NCBI GenBank assembly: GCA_027482795.1 | Contig: JAIXVS010000277.1 | Location: 1-5,685 of the forward strand | Direction of reading: 5' to 3' | From: Rhodobacter sp. | GTDB taxonomy: Bacteria; Pseudomonadota; Alphaproteobacteria; Rhodobacterales; Rhodobacteraceae | Length of the DNA: 5,685 bases | Shown here: one piece after another, positions 1 through 5,685 of the stretch | Layout: each line of letters opens with the position of its first letter | How positions within the stretch are numbered: position 1 is the stretch's first letter | Notes under the pieces: generated by a model | The model's database searches: none | Seen by the model: the letters and a program-made list of their open reading frames with translations, nothing else | What the model was told of the DNA's origin: nothing | Translations under genes and position numbers: made by a program

Positions 1-1981
1 ATTCTTCCGCCCGCGTGATGCCCACATAGGCAAGGCGGCGTTCTTCCTCTAGGCCCTTTTGGCCAGATTCGTCCATGCTGCGCTGGCTGGGGAATAACCC
101 CTCTTCCCAACCCGGCAAAAACACCACGGGAAATTCCAACCCCTTGGCGGCGTGCAGGGTCATGATGGTGACCTTTTCCGAAGATTCTTCGGATTCGTTG
201 TCCATAATCAGGCTGACATGTTCCAAAAACCCTTGCAGGCTGTCAAAGCCGTCCAGCGCCTTGACCAGTTCTTTTAGGTTTTCCAACCGCCCCTCGGCCT
301 CGGGCGTTTTTTCGTTTTGCCACATGGCGGTATAGCCAGATTCGTCTAAAATCATCTGCGCCAGCGCGATATGGGTCAGCGATTTGGTGGGTGTCAGCGG
401 TTCAATCAACCCCTCCACCACATCGCCCTGCCCCGCAGTTGCCCCCGCCAGCAGCCCGTGCCAGCGATCTATATTGTCGATAAACAGGCGCAGTTGCGCG
501 GCCCCTTTGCCGCCCAAACCACCCTGCGCCAACAGCGCGCGCGCGCCGTCAAGCAGGTTCGCCCCCACCGCCCGCGCCGTGGTTTGAATTTTCTGAATGG
601 CCACATCCCCCAGCCCCCGCTTTGGCAGGTTGATGATGCGTTCAAAGGCCAAGTCATCTTCGGGGCTGATGACAAGGCGGAAATAGGCCATCGCATCTCG
701 TATTTCGGCACGTTCATAAAAGCGCGGCCCCCCGATCACGCGATAGGGCAGGCCGATGGTTAGAAAGCGGTCTTCAAACGCCCGCATTTGGTGCGATGCG
801 CGCACCAAAATGGCCATATCATCCAAAGAATAGTCACGCGGCACGCCTCTGCCCCGCTGCGCGCCCTCGATCGTCTCGCCAATGGCGCGCGCCTCATCCT
901 CGCCATCCCAATAGCCCGTCAGCCGCAGCTTTTCGCCCGCCTTTTCGGTGAACAGCGTCTTGCCAAGGCGCGATTTGTTCTGCGCAATCACGCCATTGGC
1001 CGCGGCCAGAATATGCTTGGTCGAGCGATAATTCTGTTCAAGCCGCACCACATGCGCGCCCGGAAAATCCTTTTCGAACCGCAGGATATTATCCACTTCC
1101 GCCCCGCGCCAGCCGTAAATCGACTGATCGTCATCGCCCACGCAGCAGATGTTTTTATGCGCCTGCGCCAGCAGCCGCAGCCACAGATACTGCGCGACGT
1201 TCGTATCTTGGTATTCGTCCACCAGAATATAGCGGAAACGGCGCTGATAATCGGCCAGCACATCGGGGTGGTTTTTGAAAATCTCGACACAGTGCAGCAG
1301 CAAATCGCCAAAATCGCAGCAGTTCAGGTCAATCAGGCGGCGCTGATACGCCTCGTACAGTTCCGTTCCGCGATTGTTAAAGGCAGCCGCCTCGTGGCTG
1401 GGCACTTGGGCAGGGGTGCAGGCGCGGTTTTTCCACCCGTCGATAATGCTGGCCAACATACGGGGGGGCCAGCGCTTTTCATCGATATTGGCAAGGCGGA
1501 TCAACTCGCGCATCACGCGCAACTGATCGTCGGTATCCAAAATGGTGAAGGTCGATTTCAGCCCCACCAATTCCGCATGACGGCGCAGGATTTTGACCGA
1601 AAGCGAATGGAACGTGCCCATCCACGCCAGCCCTTCGGCCCCCTCGCCCTGCATCGCGGCAATGCGCAGCTTCATCTCGCGCGCGGCTTTGTTGGTAAAG
1701 GTCACCGCCAAAATCTGGCTGGGAAAGGCGCGCTGGCTGCGAATGATGTGCACAATGCGGGCGGTTAGCGCGCGGGTTTTCCCCGTGCCTGCCCCCGCCA
1801 GCATCAGCACAGGGCCATCCAGCGCCTCGACCCCTGCGCGCTGCTCGGGGTTCAGCCCTTCCAGATAGGCGATATCGGGCGCCCCCCCACCGCCGCCCCG
1901 CGCGGCAACCGCGCGTTGGGACAGGGGCACAAATGCCGCATCTGCTGCCTCGAAGGCTTCGCTTTCATCATATCCGCTCAT
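1..1981 (-). CDS. uvrD: ATP-dependent DNA helicase UvrD/PcrA, 3' end outside the window
   Basis: Superfamily 1A 3'-5' helicase that unwinds DNA in nucleotide excision repair and mismatch repair and strips proteins from DNA. About 660 codons are visible without a frameshift. Motifs in order: Q motif LNPEQ (43-47), Walker A AGAGTGKT (62-69), motif Ia VTFTNKAAREM (about 99-109), Walker B DEYQD (255-259), motif III GDDDQSIYGWRGA (282-294), motif IV RLEQNYRST (313-321), the GGPRFYERAEIRD block (about 414-427), motif V TLHAAKGLEF (608-617) and motif VI VGITRAEE (653-660), where the window edge cuts the gene. E. coli UvrD has 720 residues, so roughly 60-140 C-terminal residues are missing. The ATG at 1981 is chosen because an in-frame TAA lies 12 nt upstream; no clear Shine-Dalgarno precedes it. 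About 40 acidic and Gly-rich residues precede the Q motif, as I recall for alphaproteobacterial UvrD. PcrA and UvrD cannot be separated by motifs; Rep is less likely. Confidence 0.96.
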   Translation of the reverse strand, partial: MSGYDESEAFEAADAAFVPLSQRAVAARGGGGGAPDIAYLEGLNPEQRAGVEALDGPVLMLAGAGTGKTRALTARIVHIIRSQRAFPSQILAVTFTNKAAREMKLRIAAMQGEGAEGLAWMGTFHSLSVKILRRHAELVGLKSTFTILDTDDQLRVMRELIRLANIDEKRWPPRMLASIIDGWKNRACTPAQVPSHEAAAFNNRGTELYEAYQRRLIDLNCCDFGDLLLHCVEIFKNHPDVLADYQRRFRYILVDEYQDTNVAQYLWLRLLAQAHKNICCVGDDDQSIYGWRGAEVDNILRFEKDFPGAHVVRLEQNYRSTKHILAAANGVIAQNKSRLGKTLFTEKAGEKLRLTGYWDGEDEARAIGETIEGAQRGRGVPRDYSLDDMAILVRASHQMRAFEDRFLTIGLPYRVIGGPRFYERAEIRDAMAYFRLVISPEDDLAFERIINLPKRGLGDVAIQKIQTTARAVGANLLDGARALLAQGGLGGKGAAQLRLFIDNIDRWHGLLAGATAGQGDVVEGLIEPLTPTKSLTHIALAQMILDESGYTAMWQNEKTPEAEGRLENLKELVKALDGFDSLQGFLEHVSLIMDNESEESSEKVTIMTLHAAKGLEFPVVFLPGWEEGLFPSQRSMDESGQKGLEEERRLAYVGITRAEE

Positions 1982-2020
1982 GCGGACATGTTAACGGGAA
2001 GTTGACTGTTTGAAAAGCCC

Positions 2021-2049
2021 ATGTTCGCAGAATGTTCTGTGCGCCGCAA
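2021..2049 (-). promoter_or_regulatory. Weak candidate uvrD promoter overlapping the SOS box
   Basis: On the minus strand TTGCGG (2049-2044) and GAACAT (2026-2021) are separated by 17 bp and could be -35 and -10 elements. Each matches the sigma-70 consensus at only about half its positions. The placement is attractive because the SOS box fills the spacer and the -10, which is where a repressor acts. The base matches alone would not support a call. Confidence 0.25.
2023..2037 (-). promoter_or_regulatory. LexA SOS box (GTTC-N7-GTTC) upstream of uvrD
   Basis: The plus strand reads GTTCGCAGAATGTTC, an exact direct repeat of GTTC separated by seven bases; on the uvrD strand it is GAAC-N7-GAAC. 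This direct-repeat form is the established LexA recognition site of alphaproteobacteria such as Rhodobacter and Sinorhizobium, unlike the CTG-N10-CAG palindrome of enterics. It ends 41 bp before the uvrD start codon, where a bound repressor would cover or flank the promoter. uvrD is a classic SOS gene, so position and target agree. The match is seen directly; LexA binding is inferred. Confidence 0.8.
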
Positions 2050-2059
2050 ATCCTGCCGT

Positions 2060-2088
2060 TTGACTTTGCCCTGCCATCAGGCTACCTC
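2060..2088 (+). promoter_or_regulatory. Weak candidate promoter for the MFS transporter gene
   Basis: TTGACT at 2060-2065 matches the -35 consensus at five of six bases. At 17-bp spacing the -10 position reads TACCTC (2083-2088), a poor match, so the call rests on the -35 alone. A start near 2095 would leave a leader of about 30 nt before the transporter ATG. A second TTGACT at 2002-2007 has no usable -10 either. Confidence 0.3.
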
Positions 2089-2094
2089 GCCCAT

Positions 2095-2110
2095 GCGGCA
2101 AATTGTCCGC
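2095..2110. promoter_or_regulatory. Imperfect palindrome before the transporter, possible operator
   Basis: The 16-bp sequence GCGGCAAATTGTCCGC is symmetric at six of eight base pairs (GCGG-N2-AATT-N2-CCGC). It lies 4 bp before the Shine-Dalgarno of the transporter gene and just after its candidate promoter. Drug-efflux genes are often controlled by TetR- or MarR-family repressors that bind short palindromes in this place, but no regulator gene is in the window and the match could be chance. Confidence 0.3.
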
Positions 2111-2114
2111 TTTT

Positions 2115-2120
2115 AGGTGA
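2115..2120 (+). promoter_or_regulatory. Shine-Dalgarno of the MFS transporter gene
   Basis: AGGTGA, followed by T, is complementary to the end of 16S rRNA (TAAGGAGGTGAT in DNA sense). Its AGG core stands six bases before the ATG at 2124. This fixes the start at 2124 rather than at the next in-frame ATG, codon 23, which lies inside the first membrane helix. Confidence 0.75.
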
Positions 2121-2123
2121 TAT

Positions 2124-3626
2124 ATGACCTCCCCCATTTCCGAACACGCCAGCCCTGCCGCGCCGCAGGGGTCAACTTTCGTTGTTATCATGTCTGTCGC
2201 GCTGCTGCTTTTGCTGGCGGCGCTTGACCAAACCGTTGTCTCTACCGCCCTGCCCACGATTGTGGCCGATTTGGGGGGGCTGGATCATCTGTCTTGGGTG
2301 TTCACCGCCTATATCCTAACCTCGACCGTTGTTGCCCCGCTGTATGGCAAATTGGGCGATCTGTACGGGCGCAGGGCAATGGTGTTCATCGCTGTGGCGC
2401 TGTTCTTGGCAGGCTCGCTGGCCTGCGCAGCATCCAGCAGCATGACTGCGCTGATTGTATCGCGCGCGGTGCAGGGGCTTGGCGGCGGCGGGTTGTTTGT
2501 GCTGGCCCTATCGGTGGTGGGCGATGTGATTGCCCCCAAAGATCGCGGCAAGGTGCAAGGCGTGTTTGCCGCCGTGTTTTCGCTGTCCTCGGTCATTGGC
2601 CCTTTGATGGGCGGCTGGTTTGTGGATGTGTTCAGCTGGCATTGGATTTTCCTGATTAACCTGCCCCTTGGCGCCGTTGCCGTGCTGATGTTTGGCCTGA
2701 ACTTTCCCGCCCATACCGCGCATGTTGGGCACAAGATTGATTGGCTGGGCGCTGCATTGCTGACGCTGGCCCTGTCGCTGATCATCCTTGTCTGCTCGCT
2801 GGGCGGGCGCGAATTGCCGTGGAATGGCGCGCTGACTTGGGCGCTGATTGGCCTATCGCTGGCCTCGACTTTGGCCTTTATCTGGGCCGAAACCCGCGCG
2901 GTGGAACCCATTTTGCCGATGTCGCTGTTTTCCCTTAACGTGTTTTCCGCCACATCGGGCATCTCGTTTTTGCAAGGGGCGATCATGCTGGGTGTCATCT
3001 CGTTTCTGCCGCTGTATCTGCAAATCGCCTTGGGCTATTCGCCCACCGAATCGGGGTTTTTGCTGATTCCGATGACAATCGGCATTGTGACCACCTCGAC
3101 CGTTGCGGGCATTTATATGGGCCGCACGGGGCGCTACCGCGTGCTGCCAATTGTGGGGATGAGCATCCTAACCATTGCCGCGTTTTTGATGACCACGTTC
3201 GACGGGGCCACCACGGCGCTGTTCTTTAGCGGGGCGCTGATGCTGTTTGGCACGGGGCTTGGGTTGATCTTCCCCGTTACTACCACGGTGGTGCAAAACG
3301 CCGTGCCGCGCGATTTGATGGGCACAGCCACGGCATCGGGCGTGATGTTTCGGCAAATTGGCGGGTCTATGTCGGTGGCCGTATTTGGCGCGATTTTCGC
3401 GGCGAATATGGCGGCCACGGCGGGCCTGCCCGATGCGGCCAGCCTATCGCCCGCAGCCCTTGCCGCCCTGCCCGATGCCATGCGCGCCGCCGCAGCCGTT
3501 GGTGTATCGGATGCGCTGCACCCCGTTTATTGGATCGTCATGGTCTTGGGGCTCATGGGCCTTGCCTTGGCCTTGGTCTTGCGGGAAATCCCGCTGGTCA
3601 ACCGCATGGTGCCCAAGGGCGAATAG
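2124..3626 (+). CDS. MFS multidrug efflux transporter, DHA2 (EmrB/QacA) family, 14 membrane helices
   Basis: Inner-membrane proton antiporter predicted to export drugs or other small amphipathic compounds; the substrate cannot be read from the sequence. The gene is complete at 500 residues, a normal length for the 14-helix family. A short hydrophilic N-terminus (1-18) precedes helix 1. Family signatures are clear: LDQTVVSTALPTI (34-46, helix 1 motif D1), GKLGDLYGRR (75-84, motif A in loop 2-3), SRAVQGLGGGG (113-123, motif B, with Arg114 in helix 4), GPLMGGWF (159-166, antiporter motif C in helix 5), WHWIFLINLPLG (172-183) and IDWLG (205-209). Fourteen hydrophobic segments can be counted, the last near 470-490, followed by a short basic tail. 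No HlyD/EmrA-type adaptor gene adjoins it, so it probably acts alone in the inner membrane. It is transcribed away from uvrD and followed by a hairpin, so it looks monocistronic. The subfamily call is firm; the drug-resistance role is a family inference. Confidence 0.93.
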   Translation: MTSPISEHASPAAPQGSTFVVIMSVALLLLLAALDQTVVSTALPTIVADLGGLDHLSWVFTAYILTSTVVAPLYGKLGDLYGRRAMVFIAVALFLAGSLACAASSSMTALIVSRAVQGLGGGGLFVLALSVVGDVIAPKDRGKVQGVFAAVFSLSSVIGPLMGGWFVDVFSWHWIFLINLPLGAVAVLMFGLNFPAHTAHVGHKIDWLGAALLTLALSLIILVCSLGGRELPWNGALTWALIGLSLASTLAFIWAETRAVEPILPMSLFSLNVFSATSGISFLQGAIMLGVISFLPLYLQIALGYSPTESGFLLIPMTIGIVTTSTVAGIYMGRTGRYRVLPIVGMSILTIAAFLMTTFDGATTALFFSGALMLFGTGLGLIFPVTTTVVQNAVPRDLMGTATASGVMFRQIGGSMSVAVFGAIFAANMAATAGLPDAASLSPAALAALPDAMRAAAAVGVSDALHPVYWIVMVLGLMGLALALVLREIPLVNRMVPKGE

Positions 3627-3644
3627 CCGCCCAAAAAATAATCA

Positions 3645-3667
3645 GGGGCGGCGCACTCCGCCGCCCC
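3645..3667. terminator. GC-rich hairpin after the transporter gene, probable terminator
   Basis: GGGGCGGCG (3645-3653) and CGCCGCCCC (3659-3667) form a perfect 9-bp stem around a 5-base loop, CACTC. It begins 18 bp after the transporter stop codon, as expected for a transcription terminator separating this gene from pyc. There is no T-run downstream on the plus strand. The A-rich tract on the left (3633-3641) would read as a U-tract only for transcripts coming from the right, on the minus strand. It may work as a U-poor terminator, as an mRNA 3'-end stabiliser, or mainly against antisense transcription. Confidence 0.6.
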
Positions 3668-3730
3668 CGCACCCCAAAATACCTGCAAAAAGCACCCAAT
3701 TCACGGCATTTGTATACGTGCCATTGCACC

Positions 3731-3749
3731 TTGCGCAAATTTGCCCAAA
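3731..3749. repeat. Two short palindromes one helical turn apart upstream of pyc
   Basis: TTGCGCAA (3731-3738) is a perfect 8-bp palindrome, and TTTGCCCAAA (3740-3749) is a near-palindrome with only the central pair mismatched. Their centres are 10 bp apart. A further TTGC occurs at 3724. Such pairs can be sites for a dimeric regulator bound on one face of the DNA, but the units are short and I recognise no particular binding protein. Confidence 0.3.
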
Positions 3750-3802
3750 AATCCAGCAAACCGCGCCGCGCCCCTTGCGCTGCCACCCACCTTATGCTGG
3801 AC

Positions 3803-3816
3803 TGATAGCGCTAACA
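3803..3816. promoter_or_regulatory. Candidate LacI-family operator in the pyc leader
   Basis: TGATAGCGCTAACA is a 14-bp inverted repeat with six of seven pairs matched; the ideal form would be TGTTAGCGCTAACA. The dyad centre falls between C3809 and G3810, giving the central CG step typical of LacI/GalR-family operators. It lies 16 bp upstream of the pyc start codon, where a bound repressor would block initiation or early elongation. From memory, in Sinorhizobium a LacI-type regulator, PckR, governs central-carbon genes, which makes such control of pyc plausible. The particular regulator is not identified. Confidence 0.5.
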
Positions 3817-3821
3817 TACGC

Positions 3822-3826
3822 AGGAG
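3822..3826 (+). promoter_or_regulatory. Shine-Dalgarno of pyc
   Basis: AGGAG ends six bases before the ATG at 3833. An in-frame TAA at 3812-3814, inside the candidate operator, excludes any longer start, so this site fixes the pyc start. I could not find a convincing -35/-10 pair upstream: TTGCGC at 3775 and TATGCT at 3793 are only 12 bp apart. Confidence 0.8.
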
Positions 3827-3832
3827 CCTTCC

Positions 3833-5685
3833 ATGACCGCCCCCACCGAGTTTAAGAAAATTCTGATTGCGAACCGTGGCGAAATTGCCATTCGCATCAT
3901 GCGCGCGGCCAATGAGATGGGCAAGAAAACCGTGGCGGTTTATGCCGAGGAAGATAAACTCTCCCTGCACCGCTTTAAGGCCGATGAAGCCTATCTGATT
4001 GGCGCGGGCCTGTCCCCAGTCGGGGCCTATCTGTCGATCGAGGAAATCATCCGCGTGGCCCTTGAATGCGGGGCAGATGCGATCCACCCAGGATATGGCC
4101 TGCTGTCAGAAAACCCCGATTTTGTGGATGCTTGCGATAACGCAGGCATCACCTTTATCGGCCCCAAAGCCGCCACCATGCGCGCGCTTGGGGATAAAGC
4201 ATCCGCCCGCCGCGTGGCGATGGAGGCGGGCGTGCCCGTCATCCCCGCGACCGAAGTTTTGGGGGACGATTTCGATCTGATCCGCAGTGAGGCGGGGGCC
4301 GTCGGCTATCCGCTGATGCTAAAGGCGTCATGGGGCGGCGGCGGGCGCGGGATGCGCCCGATCTTGGGGCCAGATGAGCTAGAGGCCAAAGTGCGCGAAG
4401 GGCGGCGCGAGGCTGAGGCCGCCTTTGGCAATGGCGAGGGGTATCTGGAAAAGATGATCCAGCGCGCGCGCCACGTCGAAGTGCAGATTTTGGGCGACAA
4501 GCACGGCGCGATTTATCATTTGTATGAGCGTGACTGCACCGTGCAGCGCCGCAACCAAAAGGTGGTCGAACGCGCCCCCGCCCCATACCTAACCGAAGCC
4601 CAGCGCGCCGAGGTTTGCGATTTGGGCCGCCGCATTTGCGCCCATGTGGGATACGAATGCGCGGGCACTGTCGAATTTCTGATGGATATGGACGATAGCA
4701 AGTTCTACTTCATCGAAGTGAACCCGCGCGTGCAGGTCGAGCATACTGTCACCGAACAGGTCACAGGCATCGACATTGTGCAGGCGCAAATTCTGATTGC
4801 CGAAGGCAAAACGCTGGCGCAGGCCACGGGCATGGCGCATCAAGATGACATCAAACTGCACGGCCACGCCGTGCAATGCCGCGTCACCACAGAAGACCCG
4901 CAAAACAACTTTATCCCCGATTACGGCCGCCTAACCGCATACCGCAGCGCCACGGGCATGGGCATTCGCCTTGATGGCGGCACCGCCTATGCGGGCGGCG
5001 TGATCACCCGCTATTACGACAGCTTACTCGTCAAAGTCACCGCTTGGGCGCAAACCCCGCAGGCGGCGATCAACCGCATGGACCGCGCCCTGCGCGAATT
5101 TCGTATTCGCGGCGTGTCCACCAATATTGAATTCGTCATCAACCTGCTAAAACGCCCCACCTTTCTGGATGACACCTATACAACCAAGTTTATCGACACG
5201 ACCCCCGATCTGTTTGTCTTCAAAAAACGCCAAGATCGCGCGACGAAAATTCTAACCTATATCGCCGATATCACCGTGAACGGGCATCCCGAAACCGCAG
5301 GCCGCCCGCTGCCCGATGCCAATGCCCGCGCGCCCAAGCCGCCAAAGGCGCATGGCGCACCCCAAGATGGCCTGCGCCAAATGCTGCTGGCACAGGGGCC
5401 AAAGGCCGTGGCCGATTGGATGCTGCGCCAAGAAAAGCTGCTGATCACCGACACCACCATGCGCGATGGTCACCAATCGCTGCTGGCCCCCCGTATGCGG
5501 TCGATTGACATGATCAAAGTCGCCCCCGCCTACGCCGCCACCCTGCCGCAACTGTTCAGTATGGAGGCGTGGGGCGGCGCGACGTTCGATGTGGCCTACC
5601 GCTTCTTGCAAGAATGCCCTTGGCAGCGCCTGCGCGATTTGCGCGCGGCCATGCCCAACCTGATGATCCAAATGCTGCTGCGCGG
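3833..5685 (+). CDS. pyc: Pyruvate carboxylase, N-terminal 617 residues, cut by the window edge
   Basis: Biotin-dependent cytosolic enzyme that carboxylates pyruvate to oxaloacetate with ATP and bicarbonate, refilling the TCA cycle and feeding gluconeogenesis. The biotin carboxylase domain (about 5-455) shows ANRGEIAIRI (13-22), HPGYGLLSEN, the ATP-grasp glycine loop KASWGGGGRGMR (164-175), HVEVQ (214-218), RDCTVQRRNQK (233-243) and EVNPRVQVEH (295-304). Lys243, Glu303, Arg299 and Arg350 correspond to E. coli AccC Lys238, Glu296, Arg292 and Arg338. After a linker the carboxyltransferase domain opens with DTTMRDGHQS (540-549), where Asp545 is the expected metal ligand, then WGGATFDVAYRF and LIQMLLRG-type ends. 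These rule out free-standing AccC and the acyl-CoA carboxylase alpha subunits, which lack a fused carboxyltransferase. The full enzyme has about 1150 residues, so the rest of the carboxyltransferase, the allosteric domain and the biotinyl domain lie outside. The ATG has a good Shine-Dalgarno, and a possible LacI-type operator precedes it. Confidence 0.97.
   Translation, partial: MTAPTEFKKILIANRGEIAIRIMRAANEMGKKTVAVYAEEDKLSLHRFKADEAYLIGAGLSPVGAYLSIEEIIRVALECGADAIHPGYGLLSENPDFVDACDNAGITFIGPKAATMRALGDKASARRVAMEAGVPVIPATEVLGDDFDLIRSEAGAVGYPLMLKASWGGGGRGMRPILGPDELEAKVREGRREAEAAFGNGEGYLEKMIQRARHVEVQILGDKHGAIYHLYERDCTVQRRNQKVVERAPAPYLTEAQRAEVCDLGRRICAHVGYECAGTVEFLMDMDDSKFYFIEVNPRVQVEHTVTEQVTGIDIVQAQILIAEGKTLAQATGMAHQDDIKLHGHAVQCRVTTEDPQNNFIPDYGRLTAYRSATGMGIRLDGGTAYAGGVITRYYDSLLVKVTAWAQTPQAAINRMDRALREFRIRGVSTNIEFVINLLKRPTFLDDTYTTKFIDTTPDLFVFKKRQDRATKILTYIADITVNGHPETAGRPLPDANARAPKPPKAHGAPQDGLRQMLLAQGPKAVADWMLRQEKLLITDTTMRDGHQSLLAPRMRSIDMIKVAPAYAATLPQLFSMEAWGGATFDVAYRFLQECPWQRLRDLRAAMPNLMIQMLLR

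Noticed and set aside
788..1768. A 326-codon open frame on the plus strand inside the helicase gene
   Set aside because: It lies antisense to the conserved helicase core (motifs II-IV). Its translation has no recognisable domain, is rich in His, Gln and Arg, and reflects high-GC codon bias on the opposite strand.
1882..1888. C7 tract in the uvrD 5' region (with G7 tracts at 1462-1468 and 2273-2279) as possible phase-variation sites
   Set aside because: Seven-base runs are expected in DNA of this GC content, all three frames are intact, and a repair helicase is not a usual phase-variable gene.
2309..2998. A 229-codon minus-strand open frame within the transporter gene
   Set aside because: The plus-strand frame encodes an unmistakable DHA2 transporter. 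The antisense product is low-complexity, Ser/Pro/Thr-rich and without a family resemblance.
3793..3809. TATGCT or GATAGC as a pyc -10 element
   Set aside because: Spacing to the only TTG-like -35 (3775-3780) is 12 or 23 bp, outside the usable 15-19 bp range.
3627..3832. Possible small RNA, riboswitch or tRNA in the 206-bp gap before pyc
   Set aside because: Apart from the 9-bp hairpin I see no cloverleaf, conserved riboswitch core or second strong stem, and no clear promoter plus terminator pair.
5252..5671. A 139-codon minus-strand open frame near the right edge
   Set aside because: It is antisense to the BC-CT linker and the conserved DTTMRDGHQ region of pyruvate carboxylase, and has no recognisable features of its own.
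1..5685. A novel defence, mobile or biosynthetic system
   Set aside because: All coding capacity is explained by three well-known families (UvrD helicase, DHA2 transporter, pyruvate carboxylase). No transposase, integrase, CRISPR repeat, toxin-antitoxin pair or unusual domain fusion was seen.

Overview
The window carries three protein genes and looks like ordinary chromosome of an alphaproteobacterium, most likely in or near the Rhodobacterales. Three things support this: high GC, a direct-repeat SOS box of the GTTC-N7-GTTC form that alphaproteobacterial LexA uses, and a pyruvate carboxylase whose carboxyltransferase motif reads DTTMRDGHQS, as I remember it from Rhizobium-type enzymes. The genus cannot be fixed from this sequence alone. 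I see no mobile element, CRISPR array, tRNA, rRNA or phage gene, and no sign of recent transfer.

Layout. Positions 1-1981 (minus strand) hold a UvrD/PcrA-type DNA helicase that is cut by the left edge inside helicase motif VI. Positions 1982-2123 are a 142-bp divergent intergenic region. It contains the SOS box on the uvrD side, and on the other side a possible -35 element, a small imperfect palindrome and a good Shine-Dalgarno sequence for the next gene. Positions 2124-3626 (plus strand) hold a complete 14-helix drug:H+ antiporter of the DHA2 (EmrB/QacA) branch of the MFS. Positions 3627-3832 are a 206-bp gap with a 9-bp perfect GC hairpin just after the transporter, two short palindromes one helical turn apart, a LacI-family-type operator with a central CG, and a Shine-Dalgarno. 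Positions 3833-5685 (plus strand) hold the N-terminal 617 residues of pyruvate carboxylase: the whole biotin carboxylase domain and the start of the carboxyltransferase domain. The right edge cuts the gene.

How the parts relate. The three genes do not form a pathway. UvrD is a repair helicase and its SOS box predicts induction by DNA damage through LexA. The transporter is transcribed away from it and shares the intergenic region, so LexA could in principle affect both. Pyruvate carboxylase is the anaplerotic pyruvate-to-oxaloacetate enzyme. It appears to be its own transcription unit, separated from the transporter by the hairpin and preceded by a candidate operator for a LacI-family regulator. 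The regulatory sites are the most informative part of this window; I found no evidence of a new multi-gene system.
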